Source: Rhea pennata
Lineage: Eukaryota; Chordata; Aves; Rheiformes; Rheidae
Reading direction: 5' to 3'
Length of the DNA: 64,000 bases
Assembly (NCBI RefSeq): GCF_028389875.1
Contig: NC_084677.1
Span: forward strand, 11,140,017-11,204,016
In this document: one piece after another, positions 55,668 to 64,000 of the stretch
Numbering within the stretch: the stretch's first letter is position 1
Layout: every line of letters begins with the position of its first letter
Made by a program: the position numbers and the translations under genes
Notes under the pieces: model-generated
The model's database searches: none
What the model saw: only the letters and a program-made list of their open reading frames with translations
Told to the model about the DNA's origin: nothing

Positions 55668-55698
55668 GGGGCCGGGCCGGGCCGGGCCGGGCCGGGCC
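55668..55698 (+). repeat. GGGCC pentanucleotide repeat, six units
   Basis: GGGCC repeated about six times, starting six bases after the GT of the LDAF1 exon 1 donor. It is GC-only and could form G-quadruplex or other structures in DNA or in the nascent RNA. Confidence 0.9.
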
Positions 55699-56679
55699 GC
55701 GGCGGCGGCGCCGCCCCGGGGCTGCGCGGGAGGCGGCTCTCGGCCGCGGCCCGGCGGGCAGGGCCGGGCCGCGCCGCTCGGGGCAGGCCGCGCCGCCCGC
55801 CGCCGGGAGCGGAGGCCGCCGGGCTGGGCCGGCCGGGAGCGGGCGGTGCCTCGGCCGCAGCCCCGGGCGGCGGCTCCGCCTCGGCGGTAACCGTGTGGGT
55901 CCGCTCGCCAGCGCGGCCGCCGCGGGGCCGCGTAAGGAAAACGTTGGCGGTGGTTTCGTTAGCAGGAGCACGCGGGACTCCCTTTGCCGAGTTCTGTTCT
56001 TGTGCTAGGAGAAAAAGGCGTATGAAAAACCCTGCGAATAAAGGGAGGGACTGAGTACAAAATAGTAACGTTTGCACGGTAAGCGCTTAGAACAAGCAAG
56101 AAAACGCGTCGGTTAATCTCCGGCGACGATGTTCTCCGTAGCAACAGTAGATTCAATTTGCAGAGGAAAAAGGTCTTTCACTGGTGCTGTTTTTTAAACT
56201 TTGACAACGAAGTACATTCAGAGCGTTGAAAAGCGTTTGGCCTTTACCTGTTGAGTGTTGAAGCTGTACGGTCTCCGGTTTCAGTTCCAGGTATGAGGCT
56301 ACTTGCAAAAGCGAACTATTGTACACGTTAGAAGTTTGCAGAACTCATAGGGATAAATTGTCCAAACAAATAGATCTGAATTGTTACTGGTAACTTACTG
56401 GTAACGGTACCCTCACCCTTAATTATGGGATTAATGTTACAAGGGAAGGAGAAGAGAGTCACTTTGTATCTGGATACTTGTTCTGGCTTTGGAAATGCTT
56501 CACAAGAGCTTTCAGAGACAGAACCCCTGCAGTAAATTTAATCTTGCAAAGAAATGTTTCAAACTGTATGGATCTCATTGACACAATCTACATTATCTGG
56601 TTTTATGCAAGACAAATATTTGATTTTTTTCAGAAAACATATTCATGAGCCTGTTATTAATTTTACCTTTGTTTTTAAG

Positions 56680-56818
56680 GAAGGTTGGGTGGCTGAGTGA
56701 GAACTCGTCATCCTGAAGATTCACAGTTGTCACTGAGGATTCCAGCATGTCTAAAGAAATGCAGGAGCTGCAGAAGCAGTGGCACTCCATGGTACAGTCC
56801 ATCCACAGCAACTCAAAG
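56680..56818 (+). CDS. LDAF1: LDAF1 exon 2 (5' UTR end and first coding segment, ATG at 56747)
   Basis: Acceptor TTTGTTTTTAAG, then 67 bases of 5' UTR with an in-frame TGA, then residues 1-24 (MSKEMQELQKQWHSMVQSI and on to NSK). Donor AAG/GTGGGT. The coding part is 56747-56818. Confidence 0.88.
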
Positions 56819-59749
56819 GTGGGTTCTGGATTATATTTTATATAACATGTTTATGAAGATGCTCCTTTTATAATTTTGCAGTATCAGATCCTGATTTATT
56901 TAAATGGAATTCCAAAATCTTTGTTTAAAAAAGGGAGTGCTAATTTTCTAAAAAAAAAAAAAAGATTGAGGAGCCTATGGGAATGACTGTCCTAACACAT
57001 CTTCAGCAATAAGAAGGGAGGCTTATTCTGCATTTCTGTGTTTTACTGGTAAAACCATTTTTTTTAAAAAGTGGCATTTTAGTGAAATGGTTGTCCCGCT
57101 ATAAAAATAACTACTATACCTTTTTCCTGAAGGAAATCCAGTATATAGTATGACTGCCTTTGTAAAAAGGATTTTCCCATCTACTTGTAACATTAGAAGT
57201 AAATTCTTACCATTTCCTGTGGCACAGACATGACTGTAGCGTCCTTATGCTCAATACAGGAGCAGGTTGCCAATACTAATGAGACGTAAAAAACAGTTCA
57301 TCATCTTTCTTTGAATGTAATGGTGTTTTTGTTTTCTAAAGACTTACAATTCTCTAGATCAAAAAATCATAGGTGTTGAAACATCACTGAAATCTGAGCA
57401 GTTAAAGCATGACCTTGTATGCATGGGTTGCTTTGGTGGGGGTTAACTTATACAAGAATGAGACTGGGAGGTTGATGAGATGTTTGGGTAGGGTTATATT
57501 TACTATGCAGTTATGTACATTTCCAATAAATCCTCATGCTCAGAAGCAATGGTTACTTCCTTTAATTCAAACCCCATCCTTACAAAAAGGATGGTATCCA
57601 TAGTTTTCAGTGAAGTAGCTGTGACACAATTTATCCGTGACAAGTAAAAATAAAATCTGAAATATTTTTCTTTCATCCACAGGTTGTTGCATTTATGAAC
57701 TCTCGTTTTGGCCAATACTTAGATGACCATCCTTTTGTTGCCTTATCACTCCTGATGTTTGTTGCAGTGTCCGCTATTCCTGTTGCATTTTTTCTGATTT
57801 TTGTTGTTACAACAGCCATAATGGCCTGTATTGGTGTGATAATTATGGAAGGTATTGTATGTGGGTATGCATTATTTGTTTCCCTTTTAGGGCATGACAT
57901 TTTTTTTTTCTCCCCTCTCTTCTACCTTCTGAAATTCTTAGGAGTTCTAAGTTGCTTTCATTAAGTATAGTCCTCAGCTTTCAGCAGTAATCAAAGTCTT
58001 AACACAAGAATAGTAATCTAATTAACTGTAGCCTATTCAGGGGAAATCCTATTTTTAGCATCAGCCACGTGGATGTAACTAAACCAGTTATTTTGGCCAT
58101 ACAGCTTTTATTTCTGGCTTATGGAGTCTTTTATGGGAGAGATTTTTATAGGTTTCTTTCATTTTGTATAACATATCAGGGATTAAAGTCAGCTAATTGA
58201 TTACAGTAGATAATTTTGCCTAATGGTTTGAATTCGGGAGAGAAGTTACATTCTTCTGACATGTAAACTGTTCAAATAAACTAGTTCTCTTTTATTAGGT
58301 GTTGTAATATCAATAGGTGGCATAACCCTCCTTTGTGTACTGTGTGGCCTGGGCACACTTTCACTGGGAGTTTCTGGAGTCCTGAGTATTTGTTATGTCA
58401 TTCTTTCAACTCTGATCAACTACTGGTATGCTCAGAAGTAAGTAAAACATCTTGATCCATTCTCTGACTACACTGATCACTGTTTTCCTAAAATATCCAA
58501 AAGTAGCTGTTACTGGTAGTTTTTTGAACGCTAGAGCTTCTTTGGTTACCCTAATGATTTAATATACAGCATAGGGCATATGATAACTTAAAATATACTG
58601 ATGGCTAGCCATCCCTCTTTTCTATATAGGGAAGAAGTAGTCCTTAACTGTAAATTTGATAACACACAGCATATCAGCAATAAAATAACTGTCTCATTCA
58701 GAATAAACCTTGTTCTAACAGTTATTAAAGCATTTCCACCTTCGACTCTGCAGAGAGAATGAAGCTTTCGCTCAATTATACAATAGAGTTCCTTCTGCAT
58801 GATGCAGTGCCAACTATCTCAACTTACCTGCATTTTATAGAGTAACAGGGGACCAAAACTGTAGCTTTGGAACAAGTAGCTGGGTAGTTAAAAGGGATGC
58901 CATGACCAAAGTTACAGACTTTTGTAAAATAAGTTCATACAAAACCCAACATTAATACATTTCTTCAGATACTTTTAAAAAAGACTTTATTGCTTTGTTT
59001 GCATACACATATTTCATTTATAAAACAGGCTGCCGAGACACACTGTCTCCCTCTGCTCCTTGAGCTTTGTGATTAGAGGCCTATTTCAGTCACCATTACC
59101 TTAGTCATGCTTTGCCAAGAATTTAGTTAAAACCCTAGCAGCTTGTGCTGGAGTGCCACCTATTGCCTGCTTAAATTGCTAGCAGGGAATTAAGAACAGT
59201 AATCACTTAAATATAGGGAAGGAAAAAAAAAAATCTAGATGCTCCCTCTTAGTACTTACTTTCTCAGTTTTTCTTCACAGCAGTACTTTTTGCACAGCTC
59301 TCAGGGATACATGGTACTGCCTGTGGAGACCATATCTTCAGGAACACTCTGCAAGGCCCAGTGTGTCTGTATTTGTTCCAGGGCTCCGTGGTGCTCTCCC
59401 TGGACATGGTGCCAGGTCTATATCATTGCCAACTGATTCTAGAAGAATTCTCTTCTATATCATAATATATAACCCAGCCTACAAACCAGTTGTTTACTTA
59501 AATTTTGATATTAAGCAACATCTGGTAGATCCCTGTGTTAGACCATCAGTTCCAGAAGTCCCATACTTATTTTATGTTGCTCATCATTCTTTGGGAGAGG
59601 TTAAAGGACAATAATCTTCTCAAAGACTATAAACTATTCTTCTCCTGTTATACAGGGGTCAGATAAAGAAAGAGGAAGCTAATGGAACTTCACTACAGAA
59701 GAGTCCTTCCATCTTGGAGCTCTCTGCCAATAATGGAAAGTGCGAGTAA
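56747..59749 (+). CDS. LDAF1: LDAF1 (TMEM159, promethin), lipid droplet assembly factor, complete
   Basis: LDAF1 binds seipin in the ER membrane and helps set where lipid droplets form, then moves to the droplet surface. Four coding exons join in frame (72, 169, 139 and 94 bases) to 157 residues plus TAA, close to the 161 of human. The N-terminus (1-40) is polar and helical (SKEMQELQKQW). Residues about 42-79 and 82-120 are long hydrophobic stretches that suit a membrane hairpin pair; HPFVALSLLMF and IPVAFFLI are near-matches to human. The tail 121-157 is polar (KKEEANGTS). An in-frame TGA at 56714-56716 confirms the start. Identity also rests on position between DNAH3 and ZP2. Confidence 0.93.
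57683..57851 (+). CDS. LDAF1: LDAF1 exon 3
   Basis: Residues 25-81. Contains VVAFMNSRFGQYLDDHPF and the first long hydrophobic region ending CIGVIIMEG. Acceptor TTTCATCCACAG, donor GGAAG/GTATTG. Confidence 0.93.
58299..58437 (+). CDS. LDAF1: LDAF1 exon 4
   Basis: Residues 81-127. Second hydrophobic region rich in Gly, Leu and Cys (GGITLLCVLCGLGTLSLGV) ending STLINYWYAQK. Acceptor CTTTTATTAG, donor CAGAA/GTAAGT. Confidence 0.93.
59656..59749 (+). CDS. LDAF1: LDAF1 exon 5 (stop codon)
   Basis: Residues 127-157 and TAA at 59747-59749. Polar tail: GQIKKEEANGTSLQKSPS, ending NNGKCE. Acceptor CTCCTGTTATACAG. The 3' UTR follows. Confidence 0.9.
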
Positions 59750-60489
59750 ATGGGATTCTCAGCATTTCATTGATAGGCACTTAACTGTACAATTCTGACC
59801 TTTACAGTGTAATTGTTTACCTGTTGAACAGTCAAGCTGTGTTCACTGGTTATAGAAATTGGAAAAAGAGAATATGCTTGTTACTATAAGACAACTAGTA
59901 ACAGTAACTATTAAGCAGTGCATTGTGATGAAGTCTTAGATGCATGATGAGATGTTCCACAGAATTTGGAAATATACTCATGACTACTGTTAAGTCAGTG
60001 ACGGGTGAAAAGGGGGTTAGGCAGGTATTTGATTTCTTATTTACTATTAGTTTCTAGATGGAGCATCTTTCAAAATTTGTATGCAGCAGTTGGCTCTTTT
60101 GCTACATAGTAAGTCTCAAAGTTCAGCAACACCCAAAAGGTTTTATGAATGTTGAAAAAAAATATATTTCTAAGCCTTAAGTCTTTGTTGAAGGATTACA
60201 AGCAAACCATGCTAGTGCTTTATATTATAAAAGGGGAAAATTGAGTTTTGTTGTATGTAAAACATAGTATAAGCTTTCACATACCTTTAAATGCCACATT
60301 ATTCTGAAGGGGTGTTTTCATTATTGCTTCATCACATCTATGGCATGCAATTAGATCTTACATTGTCATATTTGTTTAGGTATTTAAAGTGCCTGTTTTG
60401 CTTCTTAGCATTTGCAAAAAGGTTTAAACAAAATACATAAGTTAAAACTATACTGCTTTTAAGCATTAAATATCTGACTATATTAGTTT

Positions 60490-60495
60490 AATAAA
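60490..60495 (+). promoter_or_regulatory. LDAF1: Poly(A) signal candidate, LDAF1
   Basis: AATAAA followed within 25 bases by GT-rich sequence (GTGTTGTTTGTTTAG), the best combination of the three candidates. Confidence 0.55.
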
Positions 60496-60541
60496 GTGTT
60501 GTTTGTTTAGCCAGGTTTTCTTGTTTTTATATTTAGGATAA

Positions 60542-60547
60542 AATAAA
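60542..60547 (+). promoter_or_regulatory. LDAF1: Poly(A) signal candidate, LDAF1 (second)
   Basis: AATAAA 52 bases after the first candidate. Confidence 0.4.
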
Positions 60548-61167
60548 GAGTTCTCCAGATCTTTTAAGGAGGCTGTACTTGAATTTTTCTTCCTACTTGT
60601 TGCTAAAGTATTTTGGCTGGCCAATACATGCCAGGTCACAAAAGTGCATCCAGTTTGTATTATACAAGAGTACTCTGCTTTTCATACCTACGGAGTGAGA
60701 GCAGACTCCTCAGGAATGTTAATACAAAACTGGAATATTACAATAACAAGCATGCTGCAACTCCAACAGGATATTAGAGCCTAGGTTTGCTGTGGCACTG
60801 TACCCACTTCCTGAGCTATTTGTGATCCAGTCTACAGTATAGGCCCAATGAAGTGGTTTTGGCCAGAGCATGAGCACACACGCAAAAAAAGCTACTCTTC
60901 CTTTGAACAATCCGTTTTATAGTATAACCTTCCAAAGATGGCAGGGCACTAAACTCTACTGAACAAGTTCCAGCCTTCTGTGTCTGCTTATACCAGCTGT
61001 GTCATGTGGTAGCAACATCTGAGCCAAGAAAAGAACACTTGTTTGATACAAGTCTTCAGTTTTTCCCATTCTTCCAACATCTTTTGGTCCATATTCCATT
61101 TACCATTTTGTGATTTCAATACATGCAAGTACCTGAAGATCCACTTGTATCAGAACCAACATATTCT

Positions 61168-61173
61168 AATAAA
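61168..61173 (+). promoter_or_regulatory. LDAF1: Poly(A) signal candidate, LDAF1 (distal)
   Basis: AATAAA about 520 bases from the ZP2 poly(A) signal on the other strand. If used, the LDAF1 3' UTR would be about 1.4 kb. Confidence 0.3.
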
Positions 61174-61190
61174 CATTTGCTAAAGCATTT

Positions 61191-61690
61191 TCAATTGTAT
61201 TAATTAGAAAGTGATCAAACTACTTAAAACCTTAGCTGAAGTTAAGGCCCTGCTTCACACCTGCTGATACAAGTACCAGGCTGCTTTAATTCCACTGGGC
61301 AGATGTCTAACTCTCCTTAGGTATCTTTAAGAGTTCCAGCATGATTCTTTAGGAGATAGATGTGCTCGAGTCATCAGTGGAAATCAAAGAACATGACCTG
61401 TCTGGTTGCCTGGTGTGATTTGTTTTCCTGTCTGAAAATGGGACCAGTGACAGAGCTACCCATGAAGTAGCACAAGAACTATTCTTAAGTCTTGGGGCTC
61501 AGACTTTTAAGTGCATTAGTTATAGTTTCAGCTAACCACCATAGCCAACTGAGACTCCCAGATCAGTGCCACTGTTCATAGAAAGTGGCATCTGTCTTTC
61601 CAGTTGAGTTCCTTGAACACTACAGAGCCACAAACAAGTCTAAAACTATATACCTCATCTGAAGTAGTTCCAGTCACATTTGTAATGCAA
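61191..61690. other. Intergenic region between convergent LDAF1 and ZP2
   Basis: About 500 bases between the most distal LDAF1 poly(A) candidate and the ZP2 poly(A) signal. Nothing recognisable. Confidence 0.5.
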
Positions 61691-61691
61691 G

Positions 61692-61697
61692 TTTATT
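61692..61697 (-). promoter_or_regulatory. ZP2: ZP2 poly(A) signal
   Basis: AATAAA on the minus strand, starting 14 bases past the TAG stop. Very short 3' UTRs are known for zona pellucida genes in mammals. Confidence 0.75.
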
Positions 61698-61710
61698 TGT
61701 AGAAAATACA

Positions 61711-61856
61711 CTAACATACCACATTTACCATAGACACCCTTCTCTTTAGGCATCTAAGGAAAGCTAAGAATAGCAGTACTATGGCCATTAGAGAAAGAAT
61801 ACTAACAACAGTCACTGTCACATTGGCCCATGCTTCCTTGCTGAAGTGAGTGCTCC
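61711..61856 (-). CDS. ZP2: ZP2 last exon (membrane anchor, stop)
   Basis: Local residues 346-393 and TAG at 61711-61713. Contains [17 protein letters not shown], the hydrophobic anchor [15 protein letters not shown] and the tail [15 protein letters not shown]. Acceptor TTCACAG. The 3' UTR is only a few tens of bases if the nearby AATAAA is used. Confidence 0.9.
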
Positions 61857-63986
61857 CTGTGAAGCAAGCAGAAAGGTAGGTTCAGAGGAGAGCTCCTTCC
61901 CTTAAACTAAGCAACATACATTAGCAATTACAAATACCTTGGTTTGCAGACCATCCTTCTGGCACAAGGAGAACAGGACCCCGTAAGCTCACCACAGAGT
62001 TCATGCCTTGCTTCCCACTCTCTGCAATAATAATGTGAAAGAAAGAGTCCCACAGGGCAGCAGATTGGTTGCTCTGTTTTTACATTAAAACCTGCTTGGG
62101 CATTACCTCGCTTGCTTCTAGATGGCTTAGGGCATCTTGTCAGGCATAGAGGGGAGTCTGGCTGAAAGCGGTTGCAGATGAGGACACTGCAATGAAAGTA
62201 TACCTAGGACAGAGAATGAGTTACATTTAGACACACTTACTATTCATATTTATTGCTCTAAGTAGAAGAATGTCACCTACTAGACCAGGGAGGGCTTTGT
62301 CATCAGACATAAAGGCAAAGGTCTTCACTTCCAGCCTCTGGCGATAGTTAGCATAACTGACACCGTGCCCCACAGGATGAAACACAGTCCTGTAGCTGTC
62401 CAAATCATACTCGCACCTACCAAAAGGTGAGAGGAAGCAAGTCAGAAGGGCTGGGCAGAGCTCAGTGCAGAGATCCTGCTATCCTCCAAGCTCCAACACA
62501 CCAGGGTGCCATCACTGAAGTACCTAGAAGGCCATCTCCAGTAAAAGCCCTGTACACAAGGCTCTGCTCCCAAAGGGTGCAAGGAGGGAGTAGTCAGGGA
62601 TATCCCCCCCACCCACTGCCAACAGTGGTTTCATTCACACCTATAGCAAAATACTTACCCATCCACAACAATATTCCACTGGGGAAGTGAGCTTGGTTCT
62701 TGTGATGCTGTTGCCCAACAGTCATCCAACACCAGCTGAAGGTTGGGGTCATTGCGGTTCAGAACTTGGACTTCCAAGAAGATGGGCTGCCGCAGGTACC
62801 TTACTATTGGGTACTGGTCATCACGGTATGGATGTCTGTATGAGTTGTCTACAAGAGCCAAAGCCACATTAGGTAAGCCAGCATGCAACAAGAAGGTCCT
62901 TGAAGAGCTCTAGACCAGAGTTTCTTCAGACCAGCCAGCTCACCAGCTACAGTTCATCCCTAGAAGCTAGGCAGTATCACTGGTTTAAGACCTCTACCTC
63001 AGATACCATTAGAGAAAGCACATCCACTCTATGGAAATACCGAATTCATTAGAAGCCCCATGCACCAAGCCAGCACACTACATATGAACTCTCCCTTCCA
63101 CCACAAGCTCCCAGTGCTTCCCCAGCTACCCAAGTCCAGAGCCAGCCTTACCCGGATAGCTTAGAAGAGCTAAGGAGAGAGGACCTTGATTCATTGAAGA
63201 AGCCAAAGGAGGAAGACTGTCTACCTTTATAGTCAGGGAGGCATCACCATTACTGAAGAAGCACAGTACTGTTAGCCTAAAACAAGAAAGCAGCAGGTAG
63301 GTCTCACATTCAGACACACAGGGCTAGAAACTGTCCAGGGAGAGTTTCCAGGCATACCTTAGTTCACTGTCCCTTGAGATCCTGTGCAGTGGAAGGTCTG
63401 CCCAAAGTGCCCTCACCTCATTCTCATAGACGATCCTCTCCCCATCAAACTGAGAGGAAGATTAATAGCATTAAGAAGGCATCTCCAGTCCATGAGGCCC
63501 TCCCCACCAGCACTGGATAAATGCTTACCCAGTATCTGGTCCCACATCCATTCAGTGGGACATGAAACCAAACTCTATCATTCAAAGAGGACTTAAAGGC
63601 TGGCTTGCATGCAGGATCTCTGAGTCTAAGTGTATCCAAGTTTAGTGGTGGTTTGGTACTGTCAGCAAGGACTTCAAAATCCATGTACCCATCCTGGGTG
63701 CATACAGCAGCTGGAACAGAGGTTTACACAAGATGTCACACCCAGTCTGAGTAGGCAAACAGCTATTACACTCTAGCTAGATAACCTTTCTAGGCTATTA
63801 AATGACTAATTCAAGAACAAACTGTACTGAAGCATTGCAATCTGCAAGTTAATCACCTATTGGTGTGCGCTGGTCACAAGGGCATTCTGGGTGCATCACC
63901 ATTGCCACAGTCTCCCCATGGAGGTGAAAAGCCAGCTTCAGAGAGGACATGTAAGCTTGAAGTCCTGAGCAACTCTCCCCATGTAG
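61711..63986 (-). CDS. ZP2: ZP2, zona pellucida glycoprotein 2 (3' part; 5' exons outside window)
   Basis: ZP2 is a secreted egg-coat glycoprotein; ZP modules polymerise into filaments of the vitelline or perivitelline layer. Nine exons join in frame to 393 residues plus TAG (numbering local to the window). The ZP module starts with [12 protein letters not shown] (about 47-58) and includes [47 protein letters not shown] and [10 protein letters not shown] furin-type SRSKR follows, then the external hydrophobic patch [12 protein letters not shown] and a membrane anchor ([20 protein letters not shown]) with a basic tail ending NVVC. The precursor is cut at the furin site on secretion. The call as ZP2, not another ZP paralogue, leans on position beside LDAF1 and DNAH3. 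Confidence 0.87.
61938..62021 (-). CDS. ZP2: ZP2 exon, external hydrophobic patch
   Basis: Local residues 318-346. Contains [19 protein letters not shown], the patch that keeps the precursor from polymerising until cleavage in ZP proteins. Acceptor TTATTGCAG, donor CAAG/GTATTT. Confidence 0.9.
62107..62203 (-). CDS. ZP2: ZP2 exon with furin-type site
   Basis: Local residues 286-318. Contains [19 protein letters not shown] and the dibasic SRSKR just before the junction. Acceptor GTCCTAG, donor CGAG/GTAATG. Confidence 0.94.
62281..62416 (-). CDS. ZP2: ZP2 exon
   Basis: Local residues 240-285. Contains [37 protein letters not shown]. Acceptor TTTTGGTAG. Donor CTA/GTAGGT is chosen for phase; a second GT four bases on would shift the frame. 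Confidence 0.92.
62659..62848 (-). CDS. ZP2: ZP2 exon, ZP-C start
   Basis: Local residues 177-240. Contains [32 protein letters not shown] and PQWNIVVDG, with the ZP-C signature cysteine. Acceptor GGCTCTTGTAG, donor GATGG/GTAAGT. Confidence 0.95.
63152..63276 (-). CDS. ZP2: ZP2 exon
   Basis: Local residues 135-177. Contains [25 protein letters not shown] and ends LLSYP. Bridge between ZP-N and ZP-C. Acceptor TTGTTTTAG, donor CCGG/GTAAGG. Confidence 0.9.
63358..63449 (-). CDS. ZP2: ZP2 exon
   Basis: Local residues 105-135. Contains [16 protein letters not shown] and ISRDSELR; the YENE word is typical of ZP-N. Acceptor CCTCTCAG, donor TAAG/GTATGC. Confidence 0.93.
63529..63710 (-). CDS. ZP2: ZP2 exon, start of ZP module
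   Basis: Local residues 44-104. Contains [28 protein letters not shown] and [15 protein letters not shown], with conserved ZP-N cysteines. Acceptor TGTTCCAG, donor TGG/GTAAGC. Confidence 0.93.
63857..63986 (-). CDS. ZP2: ZP2 exon (first in window)
   Basis: Local residues 1-44. Contains [20 protein letters not shown] and [12 protein letters not shown], part of the region before the ZP module. Acceptor GTCTTTCAG, donor ATAG/GTGATT. Confidence 0.88.
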
Positions 63987-64000
63987 CTGAAAGACAAGAG

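Larger units (their letters stand above)
55400..55960 (+). promoter_or_regulatory. LDAF1: CpG island, LDAF1 promoter and first exon
   Basis: About 560 bases that are very GC-rich and full of CpG, in sharp contrast to both flanks. It contains GGCGG and GGGCGG Sp1-type words and ends soon after a strong donor at 55661/55662. Such islands mark housekeeping promoters. Long frames on both strands here (up to 222 codons, Arg/Gly/Ala/Pro only) come from base composition. Confidence 0.85.
59750..61190 (+). other. LDAF1: LDAF1 3' UTR and downstream region
   Basis: AT-rich sequence after the stop with three AATAAA hexamers (60490, 60542, 61168). The first two lie 740-800 bases past the stop, the third about 1.42 kb. 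Which is used cannot be told. No other gene was seen. Confidence 0.6.

Noticed and set aside
55340-56077. Long open frames on both strands (up to 222 codons) in the GC-rich block
   Set aside because: They consist almost only of Arg, Ala, Gly and Pro, overlap on both strands in several frames and coincide with the CpG island and a splice donor; base composition explains them.
1-64000. CRISPR array, operon-like gene cluster, integrated phage or novel multi-gene defence system
   Set aside because: No regularly spaced repeats, no tightly packed intronless genes; every convincing coding segment belongs to one of three known vertebrate genes or to CR1.
1-64000. tRNA, rRNA or known small nuclear RNA genes
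   Set aside because: I saw no convincing internal promoter boxes with cloverleaf pairing or snRNA-like words; a covariance-model scan would settle this.

Overview
This window is vertebrate nuclear DNA, most likely from a bird and less likely from another sauropsid. The genes are split by short GT-AG introns. A 5'-truncated CR1 LINE with the typical avian 3' end lies at about 19.65-20.54 kb, an older CR1 fragment lies near 40.2-40.5 kb, and a compact CpG island lies at about 55.4-55.96 kb. The gene order DNAH3 - LDAF1 (TMEM159) - ZP2 matches the order known on human 16p12. I found no bacterial, phage or CRISPR-type content.

About 0.4-53 kb (minus strand) is the 5' two thirds of DNAH3, an axonemal inner-arm dynein heavy chain. 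I resolved 49 consecutive coding exons, from the ATG at 52913 down to 445. Every junction keeps the reading frame, and together they encode about 2,604 residues: the N-terminal tail, the linker, and AAA1, AAA2, AAA3 and most of AAA4. The stalk, AAA5, AAA6 and the C-terminus lie beyond base 1. The P-loops are at roughly residues 1417 (AAA1), 1698 (AAA2), 2059 (AAA3) and 2419 (AAA4).

About 55.4-61.2 kb (plus strand) is complete LDAF1 (promethin), the partner of seipin in lipid-droplet formation. It has a non-coding first exon in the CpG island and four coding exons giving 157 residues. LDAF1 and DNAH3 are head to head, with about 2.5-3 kb between the CpG island and the DNAH3 ATG.

About 61.7-64 kb (minus strand) is the 3' part of ZP2, an egg-coat glycoprotein. 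Nine exons give 393 residues covering the ZP module, a furin-type site, the external hydrophobic patch and the C-terminal membrane anchor. The 3' UTR appears very short. ZP2 and LDAF1 are tail to tail.

The three genes do not form a pathway: one serves ciliary motility, one lipid droplets and one the egg coat. Items worth a second look are a phase-0 candidate cassette exon in DNAH3 that resembles the next exon (22650-22736), two intronic hairpins, a GGGCC repeat right after the first LDAF1 splice donor, a possible RFX X-box upstream of DNAH3, and the very short ZP2 3' UTR. I did not find a new multi-gene system.
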